Of a stretch of 64,000 nucleotides of DNA, positions 1 to 9,231 are shown one piece after another (position 1 is the first letter of the stretch; every line of letters begins with the position of its first letter). The position numbers and the translations under genes were made by a program. The DNA lies in contig NC_083592.1 in NCBI RefSeq assembly GCF_027579695.1, positions 37,425,714 through 37,489,713 of the forward strand, read 5' to 3'. The notes under the pieces were generated by a model. It worked only from the letters and a program-made list of their open reading frames with translations. It made no database searches and was not told where the DNA came from. The stretch comes from Neoarius graeffei. Taxonomy: Eukaryota; Chordata; Actinopteri; Siluriformes; Ariidae.

Positions 1-7
1 TTCCAAG

Positions 8-353
8 GGCGGCATGGTGGTATAGTGGTTAGTGCTGTCGCCTCACAGCAAGAAGGTCCGGGTTCGAGCCCCGTGGCCGGCAAGGGCCTTTCTGTGTGGA
101 GTTTGCATGTTCTCCCCGTGTCCGCATGGGTTTCCTCCGGGTGCTCCGGTTTCCCCCACAGTCCAAAGACATGCAGGTTAGGTTAACTGGTGACTCTAAA
201 TTGACCGTAGGTGTGAATGTGAGTGTGAATGGTTGTCTGTGTCTATGTGTCAGCCCTGTGATGACCTGGCGACTTGTCCAGGGTGTACCCCGCCTTTCGC
301 CCGTAGTCAGCTGGGATAGGCTCCAGCTTGCCTGCGACCCTGTAGAACAGGAT
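8..353 (+). repeat. tRNA-headed SINE (family 1), 5' part, split by an LTR element
   Basis: First of about twenty copies of the dominant repeat of the window. The 5' end looks like a tRNA gene with RNA polymerase III internal promoters: an A box (TGGTATAGTGG, 18-28) and a B box (GGTTCGAGCCC, 61-71), 32 bases apart. The body is about 370 bp and ends in a GATGA/GAGAT-rich simple tail, found at 5673-5706 because a retrotransposon inserted at 353/354. The six bases TTCCAA at the window start recur just after the tail (about 5713), which fits a target duplication. Most full copies elsewhere have 11-14 bp duplications, the mark of LINE-driven insertion. Open reading frames in it are chance translations. 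Confidence 0.85.
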
Positions 354-838
354 TGTTAGGGTTTTGCTGGGATTCGAACCTGGTTCGTTGGTGTGATAAT
401 CCAGCAAACCCCCACTAGGCCACCAGGGGGATGACTCAAATGCAGAGGCGTGAGGCGGAAGTAGAAAAAGAATCAAAAGGTTTATTTAAACTATATACAC
501 TATATACAGGGCAAAACAAAAGACCAAAAAAAAAAAAAAACCAAAGAGTATAATCCAAAAGAAAAGCAAAGTGCAAAAATTCAAAAGCTAAGAAGATCAA
601 AAAACACAGTACAAAGGAAACTGGAGATAAACATAACAGCACAAAGACTCCGTGACAAGAGGACTGAACTCAGGGGTATAAATAGACAAACTAATTAAGG
701 ACACAGGTGAAGATAATTAGGCAATTAACACAAACACAAAACACAGGAACAGTGGCGGCCTCTAGAGGCCAAAATAAACACGACATGAAAAGGAAATAAC
801 AGCGGCCTCTAGAGGCCAAAACAGTCCTAGTCCTAACA
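354..838 (-). repeat. 3' LTR of the chromovirus
   Basis: 485 bp; its plus-strand sequence starts TGTTAGGG and ends CCTAACA. Read on the minus strand it holds a poly(A) signal AATAAA (481-486). The U3 part has two perfect palindromes GGCCTCTAGAGGCC at 757-770 and 804-817. Matches the other LTR without visible differences. Confidence 0.95.
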
Positions 839-850
839 GGACCCCCCCCT
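839..850 (-). other. Polypurine tract of the chromovirus
   Basis: On the minus strand an A, eight Gs and TCC run straight into the TG of the 3' LTR. The pol stop codon (853-851) abuts it. Such a tract is where plus-strand DNA synthesis starts in LTR elements. Placement by position and composition. Confidence 0.75.
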
Positions 851-3800
851 CTAGGAGCGTCTCCTGACGTTCCCAGGGCGATCCGGATGGGCCGAATGGA
901 AATCCCGACATAGTTCTTTATCAAGGACATCCCGAGCAGGAACCCAGCAGCGCTCCTCAGGACCATAGCCCTCCCAGTCCACCAGATATTGCAACCCGCC
1001 GTGGACCCGGCGGGAGTCAAGCAGGCGATTCACAGTGAACACAGTCTGCCCCTGGAAGATGCGGGGGGGTGGGGGGTTCCTAGGGGCAGGGGCATACGTA
1101 GACGTCAGTACGGGCCGTAACAGGGAAACATGGAAAGTGGGGTTGATCCTCAGAGTCCGGGGCAACTGGAGCCGGTAGGAGACAGGGTTCACCCTGCGCA
1201 CCACCTTGAAGGGGCCAATGTAGCGAGGAGCAAGCTTGCGGTTCTCCACCCGCAGTGGAAGGTCCTTAGTGGACAGCCAAACACGCTGCCCAGGGCGGAA
1301 AGCGTGTGCAGGTCTTCTATGGCGGTTGGCCTGAGTCTGGTTGGTTCTGGAGGTCTGTATGAGGGTCTTCCTGACCTTGCTCCAGGTCTTGCGACACCGT
1401 CTCACATATTGGTTGACCGAGGGCACCCCCGCGTCCTCCTCCTGGTCCGGGAACAGAGGTGGCTGGAACCCGAATTGGCACTGGAATGGCGACAGCTTGG
1501 TGGCCGATGACTGCAGGGTGTTGTGGGCGTACTCCGCCCATGGCAGCCAGGTGCTCCACGATGTCGGGTTATCCATAGCCAGGCCTCGCAGGGTGGTTTC
1601 CAGGTCCTGGTTGAGCCTCTCCGTCTGACCATTGGACTGTGGGTGAAACCCAGAGGAGAGGCTGGCAGTGGCTCCGATGACCTTGCAGAACCCGTGCCAC
1701 ACTCGGGAGGAGAACTGGGGCCCTCGGTCTGAGACGATGTCCTGTGGAAGACCAAAGACTCGGAAGACATGATTAAACAAAAGTTTCGCAGTTTCAAGAG
1801 CAGAGGGGAGTTTGCACAGTGGTATGAAGCGGCAGGCCTTGGAGAATCTGTCAACTAAGACCAAAATGACCGTGTTACCTTGTGACTCAGGGAGACCCGT
1901 GATAAAGTCGACTGCCACGTGGGACCAGGGACGCCGGGGAATGGTCAGAGGATGCAGGAGACCCTGGGGACGCTGTCGTGGGTTCTTGGTTCTGGTACAA
2001 ACCTCACAGGACAGGACAAATGACCTTACTTCCTTCTCCATGTTAGGCCACCAGAAGCGTCTTTTCAGGAAGTCCAGGGTCCTCCGAGCTCCCGGGTGGG
2101 CGGTGAGAGGGGAAGAGTGACCCCACTGGAGAACCTTGGCCCGGGCTTGATGTGGGACGTACAAGAGGCCTGGTGGCCCCGTCCCAGGACCGGGATCCTG
2201 GCGTTGGGCTCGTCGGACAGCCTCCTCAATACCCCAGCGGACAGGGGCCACAATCCGGGACACAGGGATAATAGGCCCGACTTCATTCTCCCTGTTAGTG
2301 GCAGAGAACAGTCTGGACAGTGCGTCAGGTTTGGTGTTCTTGGAGCCGGGGCGGTATGAGAGGGTGAAGTCAAACCGACTGAAAAACAGGGCCCACCTAG
2401 CCTGTCGAGGGTTCAGTCTCTTGGCTTGCTGGAGGTACTCCAGGTTCTTGTGGTCAGTCCAAACCAGGAATGGATGTTGTGCTCCCTCCAGCCAGTGCCT
2501 CCACTCCTCAAGGGCCAGTTTGACCGCTAGCAGTTCTCGATCCCCCACATCGTACCGGGACTCAGCAGGACTCAGGCGGTGGGAGAAGTAAGCGCAGGGG
2601 TGCAGCTTTCCTTCCGAACGTTGAGAGAGCACCGCGCCGACACCACTGTCCGAGGCGTCCACCTCCACGATGAATGGTTGGGAGGTGTCCGGGAGAACCA
2701 GAATGGGTGCCGTGCAGAAGCGGTCCTTGAGGTCTTTGAACGCCTTTTCTGCCTGAGGAGACCAGCCATAAGATCCACCTGTCCCTTTGGTGAGGTCTGA
2801 CATGGGTGCTGCCACAGAACTGAAGTTCCTGATGAACTTGCGGTAGAAGTTAGCGAATCCTAAGAACCGCTGAACCTCCTTAACAGACTTGGGAGTAGGC
2901 CAGTCCCGGACGGCCAGGGTCTTGGCAGGGTCCATTTGGAGTTGGCCTGTCCGTACAATAAATCCCAGAAAGGAGACCTCGGGAACATGAAATTCGCATT
3001 TCTGGGCCTTGGCGAACAGATTGTTCTGTAGCAGCCTCTGGAGAACCTGGCGGACATGGTGGCGGTGCTCCTGCACGGTCTTGGAAAAGATAAGGATGTC
3101 GTCGAGGTAGACAAAAACGTATAGGTTAATCATGTCCCTTAAGACGTCGTTGATTAGGGCCTGAAAAACAGCTGGTGCGTTGGTGAGTCCGAAGGGCATC
3201 ACCTGGTATTCGTAGTGCCCAGACGGGGTGTTAAAGGCAGTCTTCCACTCGTCTCCCTGTCGGATACGGATGAGGTGGTATGCGTTCCGTAGGTCCAACT
3301 TGGTGAAGACGGTGGCGCCTTGGAGCAGGTCGAAAGCTGTGGACATCAGCGGAAGGGGATATCGGTTGCGCACAGTGATCTTATTCAGGCCCCTGTAATC
3401 AATACATGGTCGGAGCCCCCCATCCTTCTTGCCGACAAAGAAGAAGCCGGCTCCAGCAGGTGAAGTGGAGGGTCGAATAAACCCAGAGACCAGGGCATCT
3501 TTGAGGTATTCCTCCATGGCCTTGTGTTCTGGCTGAGAGAGTGAAAACAGTCTGCCACGAGGAGGGGTAGTCCCAGGGAGCAAGTCGATGGCACAGTCGT
3601 AGGCCCGGTGCGGAGGAAGAACGGCGGCCCTGCTCTTGCTGAATACCTCCTTGAGATCCCAGTACTCTGTGGGAACTTGAGATAACTCGGTGAGATCAGG
3701 GGGCTCGGCAGGAGACACAGGAGAGCTAGAGAGCAGACAAGAGGCATGGCATGCAGGGCCCCATTCCACAACCTGGCTTGTTACCCAGTCTATGCGAGGG

Positions 3801-4246
3801 TTGTGGCGAGTAAGCCAAGGAAGGCCTAGAATAACTGGGAACTCAGGTGAAGGAATCAGGTGCAGGGATATTTCTTCCTTGTGACCTTGAGACTGGAGGA
3901 AAACTGGAGAAGTAACTTGGGTGACTCTTCCATCACCTAACGCTTGGCCATCGAGGGCAGACACAGACAGTGGGACTTCAAGAGGTGCAGTCGGAATATT
4001 GATGCTTTGGGCGAAGTGAATATCCATAAAGTTCCCAGCCGCCCCTGAGTCTATCAAAGCTTGACAAGAGTGGACAGACTCACCCCAGGAGATGGAGACC
4101 GGGATGTAGATTCCTTGGCCAGGGAGTCCGGGAGAGAGGGTAGGCCCCGTCACAACCCTCCCTCGGCTGGACGGGGCGGTCCTTTTCCCAAGAGTTCGGG
4201 ACATGATGCTCGGAAGTGACCAGGCTTGCCACAGTAGATGCAGCAC
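851..4246 (-). CDS. pol: Pol polyprotein of the chromovirus (PR-RT-RH-IN-chromodomain)
   Basis: An intact 1131-codon frame, in the -1 frame relative to gag and overlapping its end by 97 nt. The listed start is only the first ATG; real synthesis is probably by frameshift at 4183-4189. Domains by residue: aspartic protease around 60-150 (DSGA at 66-69); reverse transcriptase about 220-430 with D318 and YLDD at 380-383; RNase H about 515-645 (D530, E571, D598, D641); integrase zinc site H710, H717, C747, C750; integrase core D780, D840, E876; C-terminal chromodomain about 1068-1118 (YLVDWEGYG and CWVPARD). No catalytic residue is missing and there are no internal stops. It copies the element RNA into DNA and inserts it; the chromodomain of this clade is thought to steer integration to marked chromatin. 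Confidence 0.95.
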   Translation of the reverse strand: MLHLLWQAWSLPSIMSRTLGKRTAPSSRGRVVTGPTLSPGLPGQGIYIPVSISWGESVHSCQALIDSGAAGNFMDIHFAQSINIPTAPLEVPLSVSALDGQALGDGRVTQVTSPVFLQSQGHKEEISLHLIPSPEFPVILGLPWLTRHNPRIDWVTSQVVEWGPACHASCLLSSSPVSPAEPPDLTELSQVPTEYWDLKEVFSKSRAAVLPPHRAYDCAIDLLPGTTPPRGRLFSLSQPEHKAMEEYLKDALVSGFIRPSTSPAGAGFFFVGKKDGGLRPCIDYRGLNKITVRNRYPLPLMSTAFDLLQGATVFTKLDLRNAYHLIRIRQGDEWKTAFNTPSGHYEYQVMPFGLTNAPAVFQALINDVLRDMINLYVFVYLDDILIFSKTVQEHRHHVRQVLQRLLQNNLFAKAQKCEFHVPEVSFLGFIVRTGQLQMDPAKTLAVRDWPTPKSVKEVQRFLGFANFYRKFIRNFSSVAAPMSDLTKGTGGSYGWSPQAEKAFKDLKDRFCTAPILVLPDTSQPFIVEVDASDSGVGAVLSQRSEGKLHPCAYFSHRLSPAESRYDVGDRELLAVKLALEEWRHWLEGAQHPFLVWTDHKNLEYLQQAKRLNPRQARWALFFSRFDFTLSYRPGSKNTKPDALSRLFSATNRENEVGPIIPVSRIVAPVRWGIEEAVRRAQRQDPGPGTGPPGLLYVPHQARAKVLQWGHSSPLTAHPGARRTLDFLKRRFWWPNMEKEVRSFVLSCEVCTRTKNPRQRPQGLLHPLTIPRRPWSHVAVDFITGLPESQGNTVILVLVDRFSKACRFIPLCKLPSALETAKLLFNHVFRVFGLPQDIVSDRGPQFSSRVWHGFCKVIGATASLSSGFHPQSNGQTERLNQDLETTLRGLAMDNPTSWSTWLPWAEYAHNTLQSSATKLSPFQCQFGFQPPLFPDQEEDAGVPSVNQYVRRCRKTWSKVRKTLIQTSRTNQTQANRHRRPAHAFRPGQRVWLSTKDLPLRVENRKLAPRYIGPFKVVRRVNPVSYRLQLPRTLRINPTFHVSLLRPVLTSTYAPAPRNPPPPRIFQGQTVFTVNRLLDSRRVHGGLQYLVDWEGYGPEERCWVPARDVLDKELCRDFHSAHPDRPGNVRRRS
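4144..4189 (-). promoter_or_regulatory. -1 ribosomal frameshift signal between gag and pol
   Basis: On the minus strand the heptamer G GGA AAA (4189-4183) sits in phase with the gag codons GGA AAA. A 5-nt spacer follows, then an 8-bp GC-rich stem GCCCCGTC / GACGGGGC (4177-4170 with 4151-4144) around an 18-nt loop. The gag stop TGA (4152-4150) lies at the edge of the 3' arm. Slipping back one base continues exactly into the pol frame. A heptamer followed by a stable stem is the classic arrangement, and PEG10, a domesticated sushi-ichi relative, uses a closely similar heptamer. A pseudoknot was not tested. Confidence 0.85.
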
Positions 4247-5169
4247 TTATCCCTCCTTCTGCGCTCCCTCTCAGATGCGGAGAGGCGAGTACGACCCACT
4301 TGCATGGGTTCTGGACAGTCACTGAAGGAGGTAGATGGTTTCCAGGTAGAGGTAGGGAGGCTGGGGGGGCTCAAGGCTTGGTGGCGTTCTCTCATCCTGT
4401 TGTCCAGACGAATAGCATGTGAGATGAGGGTTTCGAGGTCACTTGGGCATCCAATAGAGGCCAGACCGTCCTTGATAGGGTCAGACAGACCATGGTGGAA
4501 GGCTGACACCAGGGCAGTCTCGTTCCATCCACTTACTGCTGCGAGTGTTCGGAACGAGATGGCGTAATCTGCGACGCTTCCTCCTTGCCGGATGGACATG
4601 AGCTTTCGGGCTGCGTCAGTACTGATGTCTGCCTGATCGAAGACCCGAAGCATCTCTTCAGAAAACAGCTGGAAATCAAAGCACTCAGGTCCCTGTCTTT
4701 GCCAGATAGCAGTAGCCCAGGCTCGCGCCTTACCAGCTAATAAGGTGATCACAAAGGCAATCTTGCGGCGATCCGTAGTGTAGGTGGTAGGCTGAAGCTC
4801 AAAGGTGAGTTGACACTGGGTAAGGAACTCTCGGCACTCACTGTGCTTGCCGTCATACCTCTGTGGTGCAGGAAGGCTGGGTTCGCGAGGTGAAGAAGGC
4901 AGCATTGCAGGAGGCACTGGAGCAGGAGTGGGAGCTGGATCAGGAGCAGGAACTGGATCAGGAGCAGGAGATGCAGGCAGAGATGTCAGCTGTGCCAGGG
5001 TTTTCCCAATTTGCTGAAGCAGTTCCTCGTGGCGAGCGAGGGCCTCACGTTGGCTGGTGAGCGTACATCCATGAGCGTCCATGGTAGCTCCGAAGCGTGT
5101 CAAAGCTGCCATAATTCCCTGAAGGTTGGCCGGGTAGACAGTTGAAGCAGCCTCTGCTGAGTCGGTCAT
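4150..5169 (-). CDS. gag: Gag protein of the chromovirus
   Basis: An intact 339-codon frame that would form the particle shell and bind the element RNA. The start ATG is only 13 nt from the 5' LTR. The N-terminal half has a predicted helical stretch, then a low-complexity Pro/Ala/Asp repeat (about residues 65-95). The middle resembles retrotransposon gag domains (aromatic and charged residues around 130-230). A single CCHC zinc knuckle lies near the C-terminus (C310, C313, H318, C323; [14 protein letters not shown]), followed by a short Pro-rich end. The frame ends inside the frameshift structure, so most ribosomes would make Gag alone and a fraction Gag-Pol. Length and the single knuckle suit the sushi-type gag that gave rise to mammalian PEG10/RTL genes. 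Confidence 0.92.
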   Translation of the reverse strand: MTDSAEAASTVYPANLQGIMAALTRFGATMDAHGCTLTSQREALARHEELLQQIGKTLAQLTSLPASPAPDPVPAPDPAPTPAPVPPAMLPSSPREPSLPAPQRYDGKHSECREFLTQCQLTFELQPTTYTTDRRKIAFVITLLAGKARAWATAIWQRQGPECFDFQLFSEEMLRVFDQADISTDAARKLMSIRQGGSVADYAISFRTLAAVSGWNETALVSAFHHGLSDPIKDGLASIGCPSDLETLISHAIRLDNRMRERHQALSPPSLPTSTWKPSTSFSDCPEPMQVGRTRLSASERERRRRDKCCIYCGKPGHFRASCPELLGKGPPRPAEGGL

Positions 5170-5170
5170 G

Positions 5171-5181
5171 ACGGAGTCTTT
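5171..5181 (-). other. Self-priming primer-binding site of the chromovirus
   Basis: Minus-strand AAAGACTCCGT directly inside the 5' LTR (one base gap). It does not begin with TGG, so a host tRNA 3' CCA end would not pair at the usual place. It is the exact complement of ACGGAGTCTTT at 5482-5472 in the same LTR, where transcription should start about 30 nt after the TATA-like box. Tf1 and relatives prime by folding the 5' end of their own mRNA onto such a site. Confidence 0.8.
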
Positions 5182-5182
5182 C

Positions 5183-5667
5183 TGTTAGGGTTTTGCTGGG
5201 ATTCGAACCTGGTTCGTTGGTGTGATAATCCAGCAAACCCCCACTAGGCCACCAGGGGGATGACTCAAATGCAGAGGCGTGAGGCGGAAGTAGAAAAAGA
5301 ATCAAAAGGTTTATTTAAACTATATACACTATATACAGGGCAAAACAAAAGACCAAAAAAAAAAAAAAACCAAAGAGTATAATCCAAAAGAAAAGCAAAG
5401 TGCAAAAATTCAAAAGCTAAGAAGATCAAAAAACACAGTACAAAGGAAACTGGAGATAAACATAACAGCACAAAGACTCCGTGACAAGAGGACTGAACTC
5501 AGGGGTATAAATAGACAAACTAATTAAGGACACAGGTGAAGATAATTAGGCAATTAACACAAACACAAAACACAGGAACAGTGGCGGCCTCTAGAGGCCA
5601 AAATAAACACGACATGAAAAGGAAATAACAGCGGCCTCTAGAGGCCAAAACAGTCCTAGTCCTAACA
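5183..5667 (-). repeat. 5' LTR of the chromovirus
   Basis: 485 bp, same as 354-838. In transcription sense: U3 with the two GGCCTCTAGAGGCC palindromes (5633-5646 and 5586-5599), a TATA-like box TATTTATA (5513-5506), a probable start near 5483, a poly(A) signal at 5315-5310, and the inner end next to the primer site. Confidence 0.95.
5506..5513 (-). promoter_or_regulatory. TATA-like box of the chromovirus LTR
   Basis: TATTTATA in sense, about 31 nt upstream of the 11-nt segment that matches the primer site. The spacing is canonical for RNA polymerase II and supports the predicted mRNA 5' end. Confidence 0.6.
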
Positions 5668-5672
5668 AGGAT

Positions 5673-5706
5673 AAAGCGGCTAGAGATAATGAGATGAGAT
5701 GAGATG
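5673..5706 (+). repeat. 3' tail of the split SINE
   Basis: AAAGCGGCTAGAGATAATGA and a GATGA-type simple tail, the missing end of the copy starting at 8. It resumes right after the second AGGAT duplication of the retrotransposon. Confidence 0.9.
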
Positions 5707-6398
5707 AGACATGATTCCAATTATAGCTTCAGTCGCACCTCATGATGTTTGGTGAAGGGCTTCTGTCATGCAACCATTACAAACAGGTAATTGTTATGAA
5801 GGTGGTGTTGATCTTGAAAATGGACAGCCCAAATATCAATGAAACAATGAATTCCTGAATCTGATCTTTGGGTGCTTCTTCTTCTTCTTTCCTGCTTCAC
5901 CATTTTCTCCTCTGTGTGTGGGGTCAGTATGCATATGTATCCAGTTCCTGCCAAAGTTTTTTAAGCATTTGAGTCTTTAATATTTTTTCATATTATGATA
6001 CTGATTGCTTAAAGACATTTTAATAATCCTTTTTTAAAAAAATGTCCATTACATGACATCAAGATCCATCTGTCTCCAACATTATTTGGTTTTGAAAATA
6101 ACCATTTGTATGCATTTATTTTAAATGTGAGTTCAACTGGTCTTATGAGAAAGACTTTATCACGGAAAGGTAAATATTTTCTTCAGCTTTCTCTAGGTTG
6201 AGTTGAAAATTCAAACCACTGTATGTAATGTTTATTTGATACATATCATTTGTCCAATGGTGCCATTAAATGTAGGGTTGACTGTTAAAGAGTTTTGTGA
6301 CATCAAATATGAAAATGTACAACCAAGAAAATGATCTTTGTGCTTGTCATGGTGAATAAGCTCTGTGGAAGCAATGATGCCTTTATTGGGAAAAGAAT
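5707..6398. other. No gene or recognised repeat
   Basis: AT-rich sequence with a short CTTCTT run near 5875. Short frames are present but none resembles a known domain. Its end may be the 5' part of the LINE fragment that follows. Confidence 0.5.
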
Positions 6399-6545
6399 GA
6401 GCTGGAGATGGAGTTGCCAGGTAGAAGGAAAACAGGAAGACCAAAGATAAGATTTATGGTGAAGGAGGACATGAGGATGGTTGGTGTGACAGAAAAAGAT
6501 ATGGAGGACAGGAGGAGATGGAGGGACATTATTTGCTGTGGATAA
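6399..6545 (+). pseudogene. LINE reverse transcriptase, C-terminal tail fragment
   Basis: An open 48-codon stretch ending in TAA at 6543-6545. It reads as the conserved end of non-LTR retrotransposon ORF2 proteins: a basic GRPK-type motif (RRKTGRPKIRFM) followed by KEDMRMVGV and a DRRRWRDII block. It is followed by a GAA/GGA-rich run (6559-6573). No start codon and no upstream reverse transcriptase, as expected of a 5'-truncated LINE copy. The family cannot be named from this piece. Confidence 0.7.
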
Positions 6546-6582
6546 CGGGAACAGCTGAAAGAAGAAGAGGAGGAAGCAATGC

Positions 6583-6938
6583 CATCCATCCATTATCTTT
6601 AGCTGCTTATCCTATCCGACAGGGTCGTAGGCAAGCTGGAGCCTATCCCAGCTGACTATGGGTGAGAGGTGGGGTACACCCTGGACAAGTCACCAGGTCA
6701 TCACAGGGCTGACACAAAGACACAGACAACCATTCACGGTCAATTTAGAGCCACCAATTAGCCTAACCTGCATGCCTTTGGACTGTGGGGGAAACCGAAG
6801 CACCCGGAGGAAACCCACGCAGACACAGGGAGAACATGCAAACTCCACACAGAAAGGCCCTCGCCGGCCACTGGGCTTGAACCCAGGACCTTCTTGCTGT
6901 GAAGCGACAGTGCTAACCACTACACCACCGTACCGCCT
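6583..6938 (-). repeat. Family-1 SINE
   Basis: Near full-length copy in reverse, with a CCATC tail at the left. Flanked by GGAGGAAG(C/T)AATGC at 6569-6582 and 6939-6952, one mismatch in 14. Confidence 0.9.
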
Positions 6939-6952
6939 GGAGGAAGTAATGC

Positions 6953-8618
6953 TGCCGTTAATTTTACGTGTTCCAGGTATTTTACAGTCTCTACTTAAGT
7001 CAACAGTTAAATGTTTTGTCAGTTGAAAGTTCTCGGCATTTTAATTTCAGTGCATGCCAAACACCCTCTTCTCTTTGCTCACCCTCTTCCTCTTCTGCAA
7101 GAGCCACTTCCCAAGTGGACAACAAACATCCCAGATCTTGTGCCAAGAGTCTGAGGAATGCTTCAGGGTTCACATCTCATTTTCCTTCTACAAACACAAC
7201 AATAAACACACCAAAGGCTTAATGTTCTTGTGTTCACCCCCATGTTGACCAAGCGGTTCTCCCCCTCTGCAAGCGATTAAGACACTGAAGATCCTCAGAC
7301 TTAATCTCTGTTTTCTTTTTCCTATTGGAAAGAGGAAACCAATAGCCTTTTTTCCTTGAAGTGTGGGTCAAAGTCCTGGCTTATGAAGCGAGCCCAAATG
7401 ACCCTAAGCACTTATTGGTGCACAAGTCTCACCAAAACAATGCTGCCTAAATACAACCAAAGTACCTTTTTCACACTCAGCCAGCGGCTGTATTAATGTA
7501 TTAGGTGGGAAACTCTGGCCTGTTGCCCAGCACGTAACAGAGGCGGCCTTGTTGAATACTAAACGAGGTGTACCATGGTGCTCAGTTGCCTTCACTGAAT
7601 CAAGCAAAACATTTCTGTGCTTTTGTGAGGTGAGGTGGGGGGGGGGGGGGGAATCAACTTAAAGCCTCACATATGGAACTTGTTACAGTTCTGGAAGACG
7701 AAGTAGCCAAGGCCAAGACAAATGCTGTAATGAGGAGCACACACCAACCCATGCAGAGATATAAAACAACCCTCTGAAATATTAGACAACAATGCTGACT
7801 TTGGGGGGTAGGAAGGTAAAAACATGGCATACATTTAAAAGTGTACCTACATGAGACTGTGTTTACAAGAGCTAAATTAGCAGCAAGAATTCAGGGGATC
7901 GGTTCTCATAATTCAAAACAGTCATCCTTACTCACAGTTACGCAAATACTGTATGTGCTTACATAGCTAAAATTATGTAACTCTTCCTAAATTACTTCTT
8001 CTCAGTCTCATTTTTGTTTTGTTTCTCTACATCTCAACAAAGATGTAAAGATTGTCCCAGTTATCGACAATCTAGAACACACAAACCTTATTTCCAACTT
8101 CACGTTGTATCTTCATTTTCACTGATAAAGAATATATGCTGTATCAGCATTGTATAAAATGTCCCTCTGTTCAGTTCATATTATTCACTCTGTCAGTCAG
8201 TCTGTTGCTGCCAGCATTGTTTAGGTAGTGTGAAAATTATATAACGTGCTCACTATAATTTATGTTGGTCAAACCAAACACCTAATCACAGTGCTTTTGA
8301 TTCAGGAAACGTTACTAGCTACCCACTCATTTTGGGCTATTGAATTGTTTGTGGAAGGATTATTGTCAAAACCTTTTTTGCGACGGGTTGGCAATAATAG
8401 GTCTTATTCATAGTCTAAAGGAATGGGTTTATTACGCTTCTGGTGTTCAGTCTGATTATACATTTAAAGAGTTCTCATTGTATATGACTATAAAGAAGTC
8501 CGCTCCACTTAGTAAGACTGTGTTAAATATAATCTCTATTTTTACTTCAGCTCATGAGACAGACGAGTGTTTGCTCTCAAAATGTGCTAAAGATGCAATA
8601 GTTGATTTTTTCCTTACT
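6953..8618. other. No gene or recognised repeat
   Basis: Unique-looking sequence with a G run of about 14 at 7637-7650. A 118-codon frame at 8340-8696 runs into the next SINE and matches no family I know. Nothing else supported. Confidence 0.5.
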
Positions 8619-8629
8619 AGTATAAATAA

Positions 8630-8992
8630 GGGTGGTGTAGTGGTTAGCACTGTCACCTCACAGCAAGAAGGTTCTGGGTTCGAGCCCAGTGGCTGACGAG
8701 GGCCTTTCTGTGTGGAGTTTGCATGTTCTCCCTGTGTCTGTGTGGGTTTCCTCCGGGTGCTGCGGTTTCCCCCACAGTCCAAAGACATGTAGGTTAGGCT
8801 AATTGGTGGCTCTAAATTGACCGTAAGTGTGAGTGTGAATGGTTGTCTTTGTCTATGTGTCAGCCCTGTGATGATCTGGCGATTTGTCCAGGGTGTACCC
8901 CGCCTCTCACCCATAGTCAGCTGAGATAGGCTCCAGCTTGCCTGCGACCCTGTAGGACAGGATAAGTGGCTACAGATAATGGATGGATGGAT
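8630..8992 (+). repeat. Family-1 SINE
   Basis: Full-length, tail GGATGGATGGAT. Left flank AGTATAAATAA (8619-8629) is repeated on the right (8993-9003) and again at 9221-9231, so this copy and the next one share target sequence. Confidence 0.9.
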
Positions 8993-9003
8993 AGTATAAA
9001 TAA

Positions 9004-9220
9004 GGGTGGCGTAGTGGTTAGCACTGTCGCCTCACAGCAAGAAGGCATGTGGCCAGGTTAACTAGCAACTCTAAATTGTCCATAGGTGTGAATGGCTGAG
9101 AGGAGAAAACCTCTACAATAATCCAGTACAAGGCAACAGGAAGCCACTACGGTAACCCTTCCCTAGAAACTTTGACAGCTGCAGCCGTCAGAGCAGCGTC
9201 AGGCAGAACACTGAAGAAGA
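9004..9220 (+). repeat. SINE with family-1 head and a different tail
   Basis: Begins with the same tRNA-like head, is internally shortened after the B-box region, and ends in an unrelated segment with a GAAGAAG tail. Bounded by the same AGTATAAATAA on both sides (8993-9003, 9221-9231). Confidence 0.75.
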
Positions 9221-9231
9221 AGTATAAATAA

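Larger units (their letters stand above)
354..5667 (-). mobile_element. Complete Ty3/gypsy chromovirus (Tf1/sushi-type LTR retrotransposon)
   Basis: A full-length element read on the minus strand: 5' LTR (5183-5667), primer site, gag, pol, polypurine tract, 3' LTR (354-838). It is bounded by the 5-bp duplication AGGAT (349-353 and 5668-5672) and by TG...CA termini, and it splits a SINE. Pol order is protease, reverse transcriptase, RNase H, integrase, chromodomain, which is the Ty3/gypsy chromovirus order. There is no env: pol stops next to the polypurine tract. Both LTRs are 485 bp and I see no difference by eye, including a 15-A run, so the insertion looks very young. The gag-pol frameshift and self-priming signals point to the Tf1/sushi lineage. 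Confidence 0.95.

Noticed and set aside
8..80. tRNA gene at the start of SINE copies
   Set aside because: A and B boxes are present, but there is no cloverleaf with paired acceptor stem, and the same head is repeated many times followed by a SINE body.
1130..1510. Plus-strand frames inside the chromovirus
   Set aside because: Antisense shadows of pol; no promoter or domain.
851..5667. Endogenous retrovirus with envelope
   Set aside because: No envelope gene: pol ends at the polypurine tract, and the chromodomain places it among Ty3/gypsy retrotransposons.
8340..8696. 118-codon frame upstream of a SINE
   Set aside because: No recognisable domain, it runs into the SINE, and nothing supports expression.
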